A stretch of 64,000 bases of DNA from Campylobacter concisus (GCF_002913715.1 NZ_PPCE01000004.1:248001-312000), one strand, 5' to 3'. Shown: positions 28,436 to 38,061, counted from the first letter of the stretch. Notes: generated by a model from the letters alone, not told the origin. Numbers and translations: made by a program.

Positions 28436-29568
28436 AGCGTGGCTTGCTTCATCGCCTCATGCATATTAAAAAGCTGCTTGTGCTCGGCTACATCGTGCGT
28501 GCGGATGATATGTGCGCCATTTTCAAAAGCCTTTAAGTGTAGGTAAAGTGAGCCTGGTAAGCGTTCTTTGACCTCGCTTTTGCAGTAGTGATTTATGACT
28601 GATTTGCGGCTGGCACCAACTAGCAACGGACAGTCAAATTTTAAAAAATGCTCCAAATGCTTAATAAGCAATAAATTTTGTTCAGCCGTCTTGCCAAAGC
28701 CAATACCCACATCAAGCACTAGTTTTTTGGCACCAAGCTCCTTTGCTAGGGCTATCTTTTGCTCAAAAAAGTCTGCTATCTCGCCGATTAAGTCGTTATA
28801 TTTTGGTGCGACCTGCATAGTCGCAGGATCGCCTTGCATATGCATCATGCAAAACTCAGCGTCATATCGCGCCGCAAGCGTGGCAAGTGAGGCGTTTGCC
28901 GTGATGTCATTTATCATTTTAAAGCCGTGATTTAGAGCAAATTCAAGGCAATAAGGATCAAAGCTATCAAGACTAAATTTTGCCCTTTCATGTAAATTTA
29001 GCTTGCAAATTTCCTCTACGATATCCTTTATGCGTCCAAATTCCTCTTCACGGCCGCAATACTCGCTCCCTGGCCTTGAGCTAACGCCACCAAGATCGAT
29101 ATAGTCCGCACCTGCTTCGATCATGTATTCTATTTTTGAGATACCATTTTGCGTATTTATGCGGCTTTGTTCGTTAAAGCTATCTGTGTTTATATTTGCA
29201 ACGCCCATTATAAGAGGCTTTGTTGGCTTTATAAATTTTGTATCCAAAAAGGCTGCTAAATTTTTAAGCCCAAAGTCTTGCAACTTCTCTTTTTTAGTTA
29301 GCTGCCTAAGCTGCGCATCTGTCGCTATTAGTAAGGCTTTATTTAGACTCTCACGACCCAAAATCGTATCTTTATGCGTCACAAGCTCAGCTCCAACGCT
29401 AAGTGCATCTTGCTTTAGGATATTTGCCGCTGGGGTTTTTATCTCATCTATGTAAATAAAATTTATCTCGCTCTTTTCATGCATGAGCTTCGCACCAGCA
29501 GGACTTGGCGAGATAGCTTTGCAAATTTCATCAAAGTCACTTTTGTTATTTATCTTATAAAATTTCAA
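28429..29568 (-). CDS. folP: Dihydropteroate synthase
   Basis: Joins para-aminobenzoate and pterin pyrophosphate in folate synthesis; the sulfonamide target. The 379-residue protein has an N-terminal extension of about 110 residues seen in Helicobacter and Campylobacter. The catalytic TIM barrel follows: PLIMGVANINTDSFNEQSR, AGADYIDLGGVSSRPGSEY, MINDITANAS and LLVGASRKSVI. The start overlaps the holB stop by 4 bases. The order hobA-holB-folP is the same as in H. pylori. Confidence 0.92.
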   Translation of the reverse strand: MKFYKINNKSDFDEICKAISPSPAGAKLMHEKSEINFIYIDEIKTPAANILKQDALSVGAELVTHKDTILGRESLNKALLIATDAQLRQLTKKEKLQDFGLKNLAAFLDTKFIKPTKPLIMGVANINTDSFNEQSRINTQNGISKIEYMIEAGADYIDLGGVSSRPGSEYCGREEEFGRIKDIVEEICKLNLHERAKFSLDSFDPYCLEFALNHGFKMINDITANASLATLAARYDAEFCMMHMQGDPATMQVAPKYNDLIGEIADFFEQKIALAKELGAKKLVLDVGIGFGKTAEQNLLLIKHLEHFLKFDCPLLVGASRKSVINHYCKSEVKERLPGSLYLHLKAFENGAHIIRTHDVAEHKQLFNMHEAMKQATLW

Positions 29569-30185
29569 CGTCGTCCTTTTTGAAATATAGTAAGTAGTAG
29601 CGGCGTTAGCACGGCGTGAGACTTGGCGTTTAGATCGGCAAGCTTGATAAGCGAGAAAAAATAATCCATCTCCTCACCGCTAAATTTATACCCGCTATCG
29701 ACCGCCTTTGTCACGATAACGCCAACAAGCTCTTTTAGCTCGTTTTTGCCAAATTTTTGAGCTTGCTCATCTGTGATCTTTTGATCGGTAAAGCTTGTTA
29801 TCTCTTTTAAGCTAAGCGATTTTAAGTTTAGATCAAGAGTTATTTTTGGTTTTTTGGTTAGATTATTTTCTATGAGCATTCTTGATCTAATCGTTGGTAG
29901 AAGTAAATTTTTACTCTGCGTTGCTATTATAAATTTGATATTTCTTGGAGGCTCTTCGATGATCTTTAAAAGTGCGTTTTGAGCCTCTGTCCTAAAAGAA
30001 TTAGCATGTATTACTAAAATTTTTTCATCTTTTTCAGCAATGTAAGCTTCTGCGATGACCTCTTTTGCGTTTTCTAGCAAAAAATCATCGCTTATAAAAA
30101 ATCTTAAATTATTTGTGCCAAACTCGCTTTCAAGCTTGGCTTTTAAACTTTCAAAATCGCTTGTAACGACGATTTTATTAAGCAT
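29565..30185 (-). CDS. holB: DNA polymerase III delta' subunit
   Basis: Part of the clamp loader. The 206-residue protein is the short Campylobacterota form. The recognisable part is KILVIHANSFRTEAQNALLKIIEEPPRNIKFIIATQSKNLLLPTIRSRM, with the sensor and SRC-like motifs (here SRM). The N-terminal ATP-site region is reduced and the Walker A loop is missing, as is usual for delta' in this group. It follows hobA with no gap and overlaps folP by 4 bases. HolA lies at 47.1-48.1 kb. Confidence 0.88.
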   Translation of the reverse strand: MLNKIVVTSDFESLKAKLESEFGTNNLRFFISDDFLLENAKEVIAEAYIAEKDEKILVIHANSFRTEAQNALLKIIEEPPRNIKFIIATQSKNLLLPTIRSRMLIENNLTKKPKITLDLNLKSLSLKEITSFTDQKITDEQAQKFGKNELKELVGVIVTKAVDSGYKFSGEEMDYFFSLIKLADLNAKSHAVLTPLLLTIFQKGRR

Positions 30186-30728
30186 TTAGAGTATCACCTT
30201 GGCAAAAAGCGCTGCATCAATGCTTTTATCAAAAATTTTGCAAAGACTTATTAGTTTAATGTCTAAATTTTCATCGCTTGAGCTAAGAGTAAAGCTATTT
30301 TGTGCCTGCTCGTCAAATAGCCACATATAACTATCCTCATCACTTTTGGCTAAATTCGCATATCTATCAAGGCTCTTTCCGATATAAAAAAACAAGTAAC
30401 CGTTTGGAAAAGCAAGACTTAGCATATCTTTTAGAAGCTGCTTTTGTTCATTTGTCTCTATCTCATCAAGCGATGGATAAAGCGATCTTAGGCTAAAAAA
30501 TGGCAAAAATGGCCTAATGCTTTTTGAATGGTTCATCTTTTTTAAAAGATAAATTTCAAACCATCTTCGCTCTTCGTCGCTTATAGTTATAAAAGCCCTT
30601 CCTTCAAGTAAAAATTTAAGCCTAGATGCGAGCAAAGGCGTCCATTCAACACGCCTTTCCTCCATCCAGCTCATCAACGGACCTTCATCCCTAATAGCCT
30701 TTAACGTCCACTGAATAAAATCTTGCAT
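30186..30728 (-). CDS. hobA: DnaA initiator-associating protein HobA
   Basis: HobA is a tetramer found in Campylobacterota that binds domain I of DnaA and promotes initiation at oriC, equivalent to DiaA. The 180-residue protein starts MQDFIQWTLKAIRDEGPLMSWMEERRVEW, the conserved HobA N-terminus, and keeps the position next to holB and lysC seen in H. pylori (HP1229-HP1232). Its start overlaps the lysC stop codon (TAATG). Confidence 0.92.
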   Translation of the reverse strand: MQDFIQWTLKAIRDEGPLMSWMEERRVEWTPLLASRLKFLLEGRAFITISDEERRWFEIYLLKKMNHSKSIRPFLPFFSLRSLYPSLDEIETNEQKQLLKDMLSLAFPNGYLFFYIGKSLDRYANLAKSDEDSYMWLFDEQAQNSFTLSSSDENLDIKLISLCKIFDKSIDAALFAKVIL

Positions 30729-31930
30729 TATTTATCTAGCTTATAAGCATCATGAAGTACGCGAACCGCTAGCTCACCATATTTTTGATCAACGATCATT
30801 GAAATTTTTATCTCGCTTGTTGAGATCATTTGGATATTTATACCCTCTTTTGCAAGCGTTTCAAATGCCAAACATGCTACGCCGCTATGGCTCTTCATGC
30901 CGACGCCAATAACTGAAACTTTCACGATCGCATCATCAAATTCTATATGTTTTGCGGCCGAGAGCTTTTGCATAGTCTCTTTTGCTAGTTCAAGCTCATT
31001 TTGTGGCACTGTAAAGCCTAAATTTGTAGTGCCGTCATGTCCTACGTTTTGGATGATCATATCTACGTTTATATTTTCATGAGCTAAAGCTGTAAAAATT
31101 TCTGCTGCGATGCCAGGCTTATCAACTACGCCTCTTAGTGTTACTCTTGCTTGATTTTTATCTAGTGCTATTCCGCTTACTAAAACTGCTTCCATATTGT
31201 CATCTTCCTTTACTATTAATGTGCCTTCGTTGTGATTAAAGCTACTTCTTGTAATGAGTTTTACATTTAGTTTTTTTGCTAGCTCGACTGAGCGATTTTG
31301 TAGCACCTTTGCGCCAGCAGAAGCTAGCTCAAGCATTTCATCGTAGCTTATTTTCTCAAGTTTTTTTGCCTTTTTTTCTATCCTTGGATCAGTCGTATAA
31401 ACGCCATCAACATCGGTAAAAATTTCGCATAGATCAGCATTTAGCGCTCCTGCTAATGCAACTGCACTAAGGTCGCTACCACCTCTACCAAGGGTTGTGA
31501 TATTACCTTTTTCATCTATACCTTGAAAGCCAGCTACTACTACGATTTTGCCAGCTTTTAGCTCGGCCTTTAGCCTAGCAGTCTCTATCCTTTCGATCCT
31601 TGCTTTTGTATGAATATCATCGGTAATTATGCCTGCCATCGCACCTGTCATACCTACACACGCATAGCCTTTTGCATTAAGTGCGATCGTTAAAAGCGCG
31701 GTCGTTACTTGCTCTCCAGAGCTTAAAAGCATATCAGTGGCGACGCCATCTGGATGTTTTGAAAAATACTCACTATATTCAACCAATTGATTTGTAACTC
31801 CGCTCATCGCAGAAACTACCACAACTACGTCTGCACCGCTATTTTTTGTCTCAATGACTCTATTTGCCACAGCTTCGATGCGTTCAAGTGTTCCTACGCT
31901 AGTTCCGCCAAATTTTTGAACGATCAACAT
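30728..31930 (-). CDS. lysC: Aspartate kinase
   Basis: Phosphorylates aspartate, the first step towards lysine, threonine, methionine and diaminopimelate. The 400-residue protein starts MLIVQKFGGTSVGTLERIE, with the KFGGTS kinase motif, followed by LGRGGSDLSAVALAGAL and FTDVDGVYTTDPRI. The C-terminal half contains two ACT domains (SGIALDKNQARVTLRGV; VSVIGVGMKSHSGVA), so lysine and/or threonine feedback is likely. The ATG at 31930 shares its first base with the rppH stop codon and has AAAGGA upstream. Confidence 0.95.
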   Translation of the reverse strand: MLIVQKFGGTSVGTLERIEAVANRVIETKNSGADVVVVVSAMSGVTNQLVEYSEYFSKHPDGVATDMLLSSGEQVTTALLTIALNAKGYACVGMTGAMAGIITDDIHTKARIERIETARLKAELKAGKIVVVAGFQGIDEKGNITTLGRGGSDLSAVALAGALNADLCEIFTDVDGVYTTDPRIEKKAKKLEKISYDEMLELASAGAKVLQNRSVELAKKLNVKLITRSSFNHNEGTLIVKEDDNMEAVLVSGIALDKNQARVTLRGVVDKPGIAAEIFTALAHENINVDMIIQNVGHDGTTNLGFTVPQNELELAKETMQKLSAAKHIEFDDAIVKVSVIGVGMKSHSGVACLAFETLAKEGINIQMISTSEIKISMIVDQKYGELAVRVLHDAYKLDK

Positions 31931-32394
31931 CAAAAATATCCTTTCTCTTTAAAATAACTCAAAACCTTTTCATAAATAGGCTTTTTAAAGTGATTTATAC
32001 CCTCTAAACTTCTACCAAAATCTACAAATTTATACTCGCTAAACTCAGGATGCTCTGTCTTTAAATTTATGCTGGCACCATTTTTAAGTCTAACCAAAAA
32101 ATATTTTTGCGTCTGTCCATCAAATGGATAAAATTTCTTTGCCGCATTAGCTGGAAAGTCGTAGCTTAGCCACTGCGGATACTCATCTAAGATATCGATT
32201 TTATCAGTTCCGATCTCTTCTTTAAGCTCCCTTTTTAAAGCCTGCTTTGGACTCTCACCTTCGTCTATTCCGCCTTGAGGAAACTGCCAAATATCATCCA
32301 TATCCACCCTTTTTGCGACTAAAATTTCACATTTAAATGGATACAAGCTAGACAAAATAACAGCTGCCACATTTGGTCTGTATTTTTTTTGCAT
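31930..32394 (-). CDS. rppH: RNA pyrophosphohydrolase (Nudix)
   Basis: Removes pyrophosphate from the 5' end of mRNA to start decay, or cleaves dinucleoside polyphosphates. The 154-residue protein starts KYRPNVAAVILS and carries the full Nudix box GGIDEGESPKQALKRELKEEIGTD (near residues 42-65), preceded by IWQFPQG. It is the first gene of the rppH-lysC-hobA-holB-folP unit. The same order occurs in H. pylori (HP1228 onwards). Confidence 0.9.
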   Translation of the reverse strand: MQKKYRPNVAAVILSSLYPFKCEILVAKRVDMDDIWQFPQGGIDEGESPKQALKRELKEEIGTDKIDILDEYPQWLSYDFPANAAKKFYPFDGQTQKYFLVRLKNGASINLKTEHPEFSEYKFVDFGRSLEGINHFKKPIYEKVLSYFKEKGYF

Positions 32395-32457
32395 GATTTT
32401 TCCAAAAATTTTATTTGGGATAATAACTAAAAAGAGTTAAGAGATAGATAAATAAGA

Positions 32458-33555
32458 CTACTTTTTACGACGTTTGTAGTAAATCACACAGCCACTAAAA
32501 AGTAGCACGCCAACTCCACAAGAAGCCATAAAAAAGATAAATTTTCCAGCCTCTCCGAATGTATATCCAGCGTGCAAATCAAGCATAAATTTATAAATTT
32601 CAAAAGATTTTGGCATGGTGTTTTTTAAAATTTCTCCACTTGCCGTATCGACTACAAACCTAACGCCATTACTCTCACTAGCGCCTTTTGGCAAGTAAAA
32701 GATCATAAATTTTACGCCGTCTTTATTGAGAATAAAATTTAAAGCATCAAACTCATTTCCAAATTTTAAAGTAAAAATTTCATAAGCTTTTTGAAGATTT
32801 TCTACCTTTTGCTCATCATTTAGGCTAAAACCATTTTTACTAGTAAAATTTGGCTTTTTAAAGACCTTCTCTTCGCCACAAATTTGATTTATAAAAAGAG
32901 CAAATTTCTCATAAGAAAAGTATAGACCGCTAAAACAGATAATAAGCAAAATGGCTCCTAAATAAAGCCCTAAAAATCCATGCAGTGAATATAAAAACGC
33001 AAATTTCTTTGCCTTTAGGTTTAGCTTAAAGGCACTAATAAATTTGCTTCTAAATCTCCAAAATTGTATAAACGCTCCAGTCAATAAAATCACAAGTAGT
33101 GCAAGCGTTGAAATCGCCACTAGCTCACTTGCGAATTTAGATAAATTTTCATTTTTAAATAGAGCTAGTCCTAGATTTTTATGTAAATTTAAAGCTAGCC
33201 CTATAAATTTTTCCACACTGTTTTCAGAGACTACCTCGCCCGTATAAGGATCTACAAAGAATGATTTAAACTCACCGCTCTCGCTTGTACCGCTTACTAC
33301 ATAAGCTCTATTTGCCTCGCCTTTTATCTTTATATAACTAAGGTTAAAATTTGGCCAAGTCTTACTAAAGACCTTTAAAATTTCATCTATTTTTAAAGCA
33401 CTTTTATTAGTTGCTATGTCTATCTCATCTTTGCTAAAAGCTTCAATTATCTCATCATGATACGAAATAATCGCTCCGCTAATTGAAATTATCAAAAGTG
33501 ACAAAGCAAAGATAAGAGCTAAAATTAAGTGAAATTTCCGCCAAATTTTAAACAT
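32458..33555 (-). CDS. PepSY-associated membrane protein
   Basis: A 365-residue inner-membrane protein with four clear helices: 11-32, about 140-165, 184-208 and 338-360. The large loops between them hold PepSY-type segments (EVVSENSVEKFIGLALNLHKNLG; SGEILKNTMPKSFEIYKFMLDLHAGYTFG). Histidines near the helix ends (HLI, HKNLG, HGFLG, HAGYTFG) could bind haem. Relatives are linked to iron-siderophore or haem uptake, probably as reductases. It starts 1 base before the TonB receptor stop codon and so belongs to the same transcript. Confidence 0.82.
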   Translation of the reverse strand: MFKIWRKFHLILALIFALSLLIISISGAIISYHDEIIEAFSKDEIDIATNKSALKIDEILKVFSKTWPNFNLSYIKIKGEANRAYVVSGTSESGEFKSFFVDPYTGEVVSENSVEKFIGLALNLHKNLGLALFKNENLSKFASELVAISTLALLVILLTGAFIQFWRFRSKFISAFKLNLKAKKFAFLYSLHGFLGLYLGAILLIICFSGLYFSYEKFALFINQICGEEKVFKKPNFTSKNGFSLNDEQKVENLQKAYEIFTLKFGNEFDALNFILNKDGVKFMIFYLPKGASESNGVRFVVDTASGEILKNTMPKSFEIYKFMLDLHAGYTFGEAGKFIFFMASCGVGVLLFSGCVIYYKRRKK

Positions 33556-33556
33556 T

Positions 33557-35503
33557 TTAAAACTTCAAATTAAAGCCAAGCTCGATCTTTTGTCCATCGA
33601 CTATCAAAACATCATATCTGCCTGATCTTGTCGTAAAAAACTCGTTAAAGAGATTATAAACGCTTAAGTTTAGGCTGAAATTTTTAGTTACATTGTAGTT
33701 TATGCCAAGGTCTGCGATAACGTAAGCTCTCATATCATCAGCATAACTAAATGAGTTTTTAGTTCTACCATAATAATTTATCTGTGACCAGAAATTTAGC
33801 CATCTATTTAGCTCGTAGTTCGCTCCAAATTTAAATGTATGAAGCGGATAGTTGTTTAAGCTTTTGCCAACTTCTGATCCATCTTTTTGTTTTGATTTTG
33901 TATAAACATAGCTTTGATTTAGTCTAAGAGCATTTGTCACCTGCCACTCATTTGTTAGCTCAACTCCATAAATTTCAGCTTTACCGATATTTATACTCTC
34001 CCAAATACCATTTGGATAAATTTTGCCTTTATGCCTGCAAACACTGCCTCTTGAGCATATAGGCCTGTAACTTAACATATCTTTAAAACTTGTGTAAAAG
34101 CCAGTTAGTGAAGCTTCAAAACCTTCATTGTTATTATAAACGCCGCCAAATTCATAACTTACGCTTGTCTCTGGCTTAAGGCTGCTTCTACCAAGCTGTG
34201 CTCCACGTCCTCCAGCAAATGGCAAAGCAAGATCTTGCGTGCGTTGCTTGATATCAGGTGTCGCATAACCTGTGCTAACTCCGCCTTTTAAGGCAAAAAA
34301 GTCATTTAAGCTATAGATACCATAAATTCTTGGTGAAACGTGCGAACCATAGTTCTCATCGTAGTTATAGCGAATACCTGTACTTAAAATGAAGTCTTTT
34401 ATAAGGCGATAATCATCTTCAGCATAGACCGAATAATCATACCTTTTTACATTCGCAGCGTCCGCTGTAGTTGCCTTTTCATCTAGCTTTTCTTTTTTAG
34501 TATTTAGTCCTAAGGTAAAGGCGTTATTATCAGTAAAATATGAGCCTTTTGTATCAAAATTTAGAGTCTTTAGCGTCAAATTTTGTTGTGCTATCTCTTT
34601 TATCTTGCCATAAGATAAATAGCTTTGAAGCAAGATATTATCAAGCCTTGCTTCGTGGCTTAAATTTATCACATCGCCTTTTATTCTCTCGCTAGCAACT
34701 GAGTTAGTGCCAGTTGATAGTGTTTTGCCTTTAGTTCTTTTATATTTCACATCGCTTCTTGCAAGCTCAAGCGTAAGATCATTATTTTCATTTGGCTTTA
34801 AAAAGAGCTTCGCACCAAAATTTCTATCCTTTTGCTCTCTATTTGCATAAGAAATTTTATCTTCTGATTTATTTAAATTTTTACCATAAACAGAAACACT
34901 TAAAACATCGTCAATTAGTCCAGAGTGCAAATAAAGGCTGTTGTAAAACTCACCGCTTATATTTTTATTTCTAGCAAATTTATAGCTTGAGCCAAGATTT
35001 GCGCCAAATTCATTACTAAACTCATCTGTTATGATATTTATAACTCCGCCTAACGCGTCACTTCCATAAAGCGAGCTCATAGGTCCACGTATCACTTCGA
35101 TACGGCTTATCGCACTTGCTGGCGGGATGAAACTATATGAGCCTCCAACGCTTCTAAGCCCTTTATAGGCGTTGTCACCTGGTACTGGCATACCATTTAC
35201 TAAAATTTTAGTAAATCTTGGAGAGAATCCACGTATAGAAATTCCTCGTCTATTTGCCGCTTCGGGAGTCGTTCCAAAAAGACTTGGGATATCCTTTGTC
35301 ATGCTCTCGATATCTTTATGATTTTTCTTTTCTAATGCCTCTTTGGTTATAACGCTAAGCGTTGCTGGTGCGTCTTTGATATTTTGCTCAAATCCTGTTG
35401 CACTCACTACTTTAACCTCTGGCAGAACCTTATCTTCATTTGCAAAAAGCGGTAAATTTATAAAAATTGCCGCACAAATAGAAATTTTTAATGCACTTTT
35501 CAC
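33557..35503 (-). CDS. TonB-dependent outer-membrane receptor
   Basis: A 648-residue receptor for iron-siderophore, haem or a similar ligand. It has a signal peptide (MKSALKISICAAIFINLPLFA), a TonB-box-like VKVVSATG, a plug domain (IRGFSPRFTKILVNGMPVPGDNAYKGLRSVG; IEVIRGPMSSLYGSDALGGVINIIT) and a beta-barrel ending ELGFNLKF. The start is GTG with AAGGAG 5 bases upstream. A Fur-box-like sequence covers the -35 region of its promoter. The ligand cannot be told from sequence alone. Confidence 0.93.
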   Translation of the reverse strand: MKSALKISICAAIFINLPLFANEDKVLPEVKVVSATGFEQNIKDAPATLSVITKEALEKKNHKDIESMTKDIPSLFGTTPEAANRRGISIRGFSPRFTKILVNGMPVPGDNAYKGLRSVGGSYSFIPPASAISRIEVIRGPMSSLYGSDALGGVINIITDEFSNEFGANLGSSYKFARNKNISGEFYNSLYLHSGLIDDVLSVSVYGKNLNKSEDKISYANREQKDRNFGAKLFLKPNENNDLTLELARSDVKYKRTKGKTLSTGTNSVASERIKGDVINLSHEARLDNILLQSYLSYGKIKEIAQQNLTLKTLNFDTKGSYFTDNNAFTLGLNTKKEKLDEKATTADAANVKRYDYSVYAEDDYRLIKDFILSTGIRYNYDENYGSHVSPRIYGIYSLNDFFALKGGVSTGYATPDIKQRTQDLALPFAGGRGAQLGRSSLKPETSVSYEFGGVYNNNEGFEASLTGFYTSFKDMLSYRPICSRGSVCRHKGKIYPNGIWESINIGKAEIYGVELTNEWQVTNALRLNQSYVYTKSKQKDGSEVGKSLNNYPLHTFKFGANYELNRWLNFWSQINYYGRTKNSFSYADDMRAYVIADLGINYNVTKNFSLNLSVYNLFNEFFTTRSGRYDVLIVDGQKIELGFNLKF

Positions 35504-35531
35504 AAAAACTCCTTATAAAAATTTAATGCAC

Positions 35532-35561
35532 ATTTTACTAAAATTAAATAATCGTTATCAA
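35532..35561 (-). promoter_or_regulatory. Promoter of the TonB receptor operon
   Basis: On the minus strand, TTGATA (35561-35556) and TAAAAT (35537-35532) are 18 bases apart, about 28 bases before the GTG start of the receptor. The -35 part lies within the Fur-box-like sequence. Confidence 0.55.
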
Positions 35562-35562
35562 T
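35545..35562. promoter_or_regulatory. Fur-box-like operator
   Basis: Read on the minus strand the core is TGATAACGATTATTT (35560-35546). It matches the Fur 7-1-7 consensus TGATAAT-N-ATTATCA at 12 of 15 positions. It lies between the divergent receptor and AraC genes, on the -35 region of the receptor promoter, so iron-dependent repression by Fur is likely. Confidence 0.7.
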
Positions 35563-35609
35563 ATCATATGTAACGCTAAAGGGATTAAATTTAACGCTTG
35601 AGGGATAAA

Positions 35610-36494
35610 ATGATAAATTTAGACAAAAAATATGGAACGAGCAAGATATCTCAAAAGGAAAAACAAGTAAGCGTGGAGTTTTTCAAGCAAAGCAGTGGCA
35701 TCAGCTATCTAAAAAGTGAAATTTTATGTAATGGCAAGATAAAAAGAGATCGCCACAAGTCTAAAAAATATCTATTTTTAATGTTTAATGAGGATAAAAA
35801 CGATCTTTGCTTTAAGCTTGATAGAAAAGAGTATATTTTAAACAAAGATGAATTTTGCATTGGGCTTGTTAATGACGATTTTAAAGGTGTCTTTGAGTAT
35901 CAAAATAAATTTTATAAGACTAAAACACTACTTTTTGACGAAAGCTATGCAAATAAGCTTGAGATATTTGCTGGACTTAGATTTGATGATAAATTTGAGC
36001 TATTAAAATACAAAAAAGATTTAGCTCAAATTTGCGTTTTGAATGAACTTGAAACGACAAATTTATATGAAGGCGCGATGAGAGAAATTTTTACCGAATC
36101 AAAAATTTTAGAGCTTATTTATAAAAGTAAAATACGAAAAGAGAGCGAAATTTCACTTAGCAGTGACGAAGAAAAGACTCTTTTAAGGGCTAAAACGATC
36201 TTGTTAAGTCGTATGCAAAATCCTCCAAGCATCAAAGAGCTAGCCCATCTTTGTGGCACAAATGACTTTTGGCTAAAGAAAAATTTTAAGCTATTTTTCA
36301 AAGATACGATCTACCAACTCTTAGCAAAAGAGCGTCTAAAGCTGGCTTTTACTCTTTTAGAGCAAAATGATATAAGCATAAAAGAAGCCGCAAATATCGT
36401 AGGCTACGCAAATACTGCACATTTTGCAAAAATTTTTAAGATAAATTTTGGCTTTTTGCCAAGCAAACTCTTAAAGACAAAAAGCTACTTTTAA
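35610..36494 (+). CDS. AraC-family transcription regulator
   Basis: A 294-residue protein with a C-terminal AraC-type double helix-turn-helix: ILLSRMQNPPSIKELAHLCGTNDFWLKKNFKLFF, then AKERLKLAFTLLEQNDISIKEAANIVGYANTAHFAKIFKINFGFLPSKL. The N-terminal 190 residues should bind an inducer, perhaps the iron-siderophore complex, as in PchR-type regulators. The ATG at 35610, with GAGGG upstream, is preferred to the TTG at 35598. It is divergent from the receptor and shares the Fur-box region, so it probably activates that operon. Confidence 0.88.
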   Translation: MINLDKKYGTSKISQKEKQVSVEFFKQSSGISYLKSEILCNGKIKRDRHKSKKYLFLMFNEDKNDLCFKLDRKEYILNKDEFCIGLVNDDFKGVFEYQNKFYKTKTLLFDESYANKLEIFAGLRFDDKFELLKYKKDLAQICVLNELETTNLYEGAMREIFTESKILELIYKSKIRKESEISLSSDEEKTLLRAKTILLSRMQNPPSIKELAHLCGTNDFWLKKNFKLFFKDTIYQLLAKERLKLAFTLLEQNDISIKEAANIVGYANTAHFAKIFKINFGFLPSKLLKTKSYF

Positions 36495-36548
36495 ACTGCT
36501 ATAAATGCCAAATTTCTTATAATCGCCAAAATTTAAAAAGAGAGAAAT

Positions 36549-37595
36549 TTGCAAGTTTATATCCACGTGCCATTTTGTGAAAGCAAATGTCCCTACTGTG
36601 CTTTTGGCTCAAGTGATGACGAATTTAACAAGGTTAGCGCCTATTTTAAGGCACTTTGCCTTGATCTAAATTTTCAGCTAAAAAGCCAAAATGTAAAAGA
36701 AATTTCTACTATCTTTTTTGGTGGCGGCACACCAAGTGCGGTAAATGCTAAATTTTATGATGAAATTTTTAGCATTTTAGCGCCTCTTTGCACGACTAAA
36801 ACCGAGATCACACTTGAAGCAAATCCAAACTCAGCAAGCCTTGCTTGGCTAAAGCATGTAAAAAATTTAGGGGCAAATCGCATAAGCTTTGGTGCTCAAA
36901 GTTTTTTTGAAGATAAGCTTAAATTTCTTGGGCGCATTCACAGCAGGGAGCAAATTTTTAAAGCAGTTGAAAATGCCGGGGCAGCTGGCTTTAGCAATAT
37001 AAATTTAGACCTCATCTACGACACCAAATTTGACACTAAAAAGCGCCTTTTGGCTGAAACTGAAAATTTAAAAAGTCTTGCTATCACGCATCTAAGCGCC
37101 TACTCGCTCACTCTTGAAGAAAACACCCCATTTGCTGGTAAAAAAAGTTATAAAAAAGATAGCGACACTTTGGCTAAATTTATGATAGAGCAGATCAAGC
37201 GAGCTGGCTTTGGGCAGTATGAAATTTCAAATTTCGGCCAAATTTGCAAGCACAATCTTGGCTACTGGCAAGGCAAAAACTATCTTGGCGTGGGCGCTTT
37301 TAGCGTGGGCTTCGTGGATGGCACGAGATACTACGCCAAAAATAGCATAGATGCCTACATCTCACAACCAACTTACAGAAAAAAAGAAATTTTAAGTCAA
37401 AGCGAGCTAGTAAGAGAGCATATATTTTTAGGGCTTAGAAGCATAGTTGGTGTGGAGGCTGGACAATTAAGTGAGGCTCAGAAAAAAAGGGCGAATCTAC
37501 TTGTAGAAAATGAAAAACTGCTCTTTAAAAATGGTAAATTTTACAATCCAAATTTCTTACTAAGCGACGAAATCGCACTCTTTATCGAGGGCTAA
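36549..37595 (+). CDS. hemW: Radical-SAM haem chaperone HemW-like protein
   Basis: A 348-residue radical-SAM protein. It starts MQVYIHVPFCESKCPYCAFGS, where the three cysteines bind the [4Fe-4S] cluster. FFGGGTPSAV, TLEANPNSASLAWL, RISFGAQSF, and YSLTLEENTPF follow, all typical of HemW (once called HemN2). HemW inserts haem into proteins rather than oxidising coproporphyrinogen. The start is TTG with GAGA upstream; no ATG gives the conserved N-terminus. It is followed by tatB, tatC and queA, as in C. jejuni. Confidence 0.9.
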   Translation: MQVYIHVPFCESKCPYCAFGSSDDEFNKVSAYFKALCLDLNFQLKSQNVKEISTIFFGGGTPSAVNAKFYDEIFSILAPLCTTKTEITLEANPNSASLAWLKHVKNLGANRISFGAQSFFEDKLKFLGRIHSREQIFKAVENAGAAGFSNINLDLIYDTKFDTKKRLLAETENLKSLAITHLSAYSLTLEENTPFAGKKSYKKDSDTLAKFMIEQIKRAGFGQYEISNFGQICKHNLGYWQGKNYLGVGAFSVGFVDGTRYYAKNSIDAYISQPTYRKKEILSQSELVREHIFLGLRSIVGVEAGQLSEAQKKRANLLVENEKLLFKNGKFYNPNFLLSDEIALFIEG

Positions 37596-37662
37596 ATTTA
37601 TAAAATTTTGAGCAAAGTCAAGATAAAATACAAAGCTTAAATAAAATTTAATAGAGGCAAAA

Positions 37663-38061
37663 ATGTTTGGAATGAGTTTTTCTGAAATCTTAGTTATCGC
37701 CATTATTGCAGTGTTAGTTTTAGGTCCTGACAAGCTGCCAAGCGCGATGGTTCAGATTGCAAAATTTCTAAAAATGTTTAAAAAAGGCATAAATGACGCA
37801 AAATCAACATTTGATCAAGAAATGAAGATAGCTGAACTAAAAGAAGATGCCCAAAAATATAAAGAAAGCATAACTAAAAGTACACAAAGTGTGCGCAAAA
37901 AGCTTACTTTTGAAGAGCTTGACGAGATCAAAAAAAGCGCAAATGATATCACAAACGATATACAAAATGTCGTAAGCGATACAAAAAAAACGGTAGAAAA
38001 TATACAAAATCCAACAAATTTAGTTAAAGATGCGATCTTAAACGATAAAAAAGAGGCGTAA
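37663..38061 (+). CDS. tatB: Twin-arginine translocase subunit TatB
   Basis: A 132-residue protein with one N-terminal membrane helix (FSEILVIAIIAVLVLGPDKLP, residues about 5-25), an amphipathic helix (AMVQIAKFLKMFKKGIND) and a long charged tail. The GPDKLP turn is the TatA/TatB signature. It lies 1 base overlapping tatC. TatB and TatC form the receptor for twin-arginine signals such as those of the Psr/Phs subunit and the transglutaminase-like protein in this window. Confidence 0.92.
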   Translation: MFGMSFSEILVIAIIAVLVLGPDKLPSAMVQIAKFLKMFKKGINDAKSTFDQEMKIAELKEDAQKYKESITKSTQSVRKKLTFEELDEIKKSANDITNDIQNVVSDTKKTVENIQNPTNLVKDAILNDKKEA

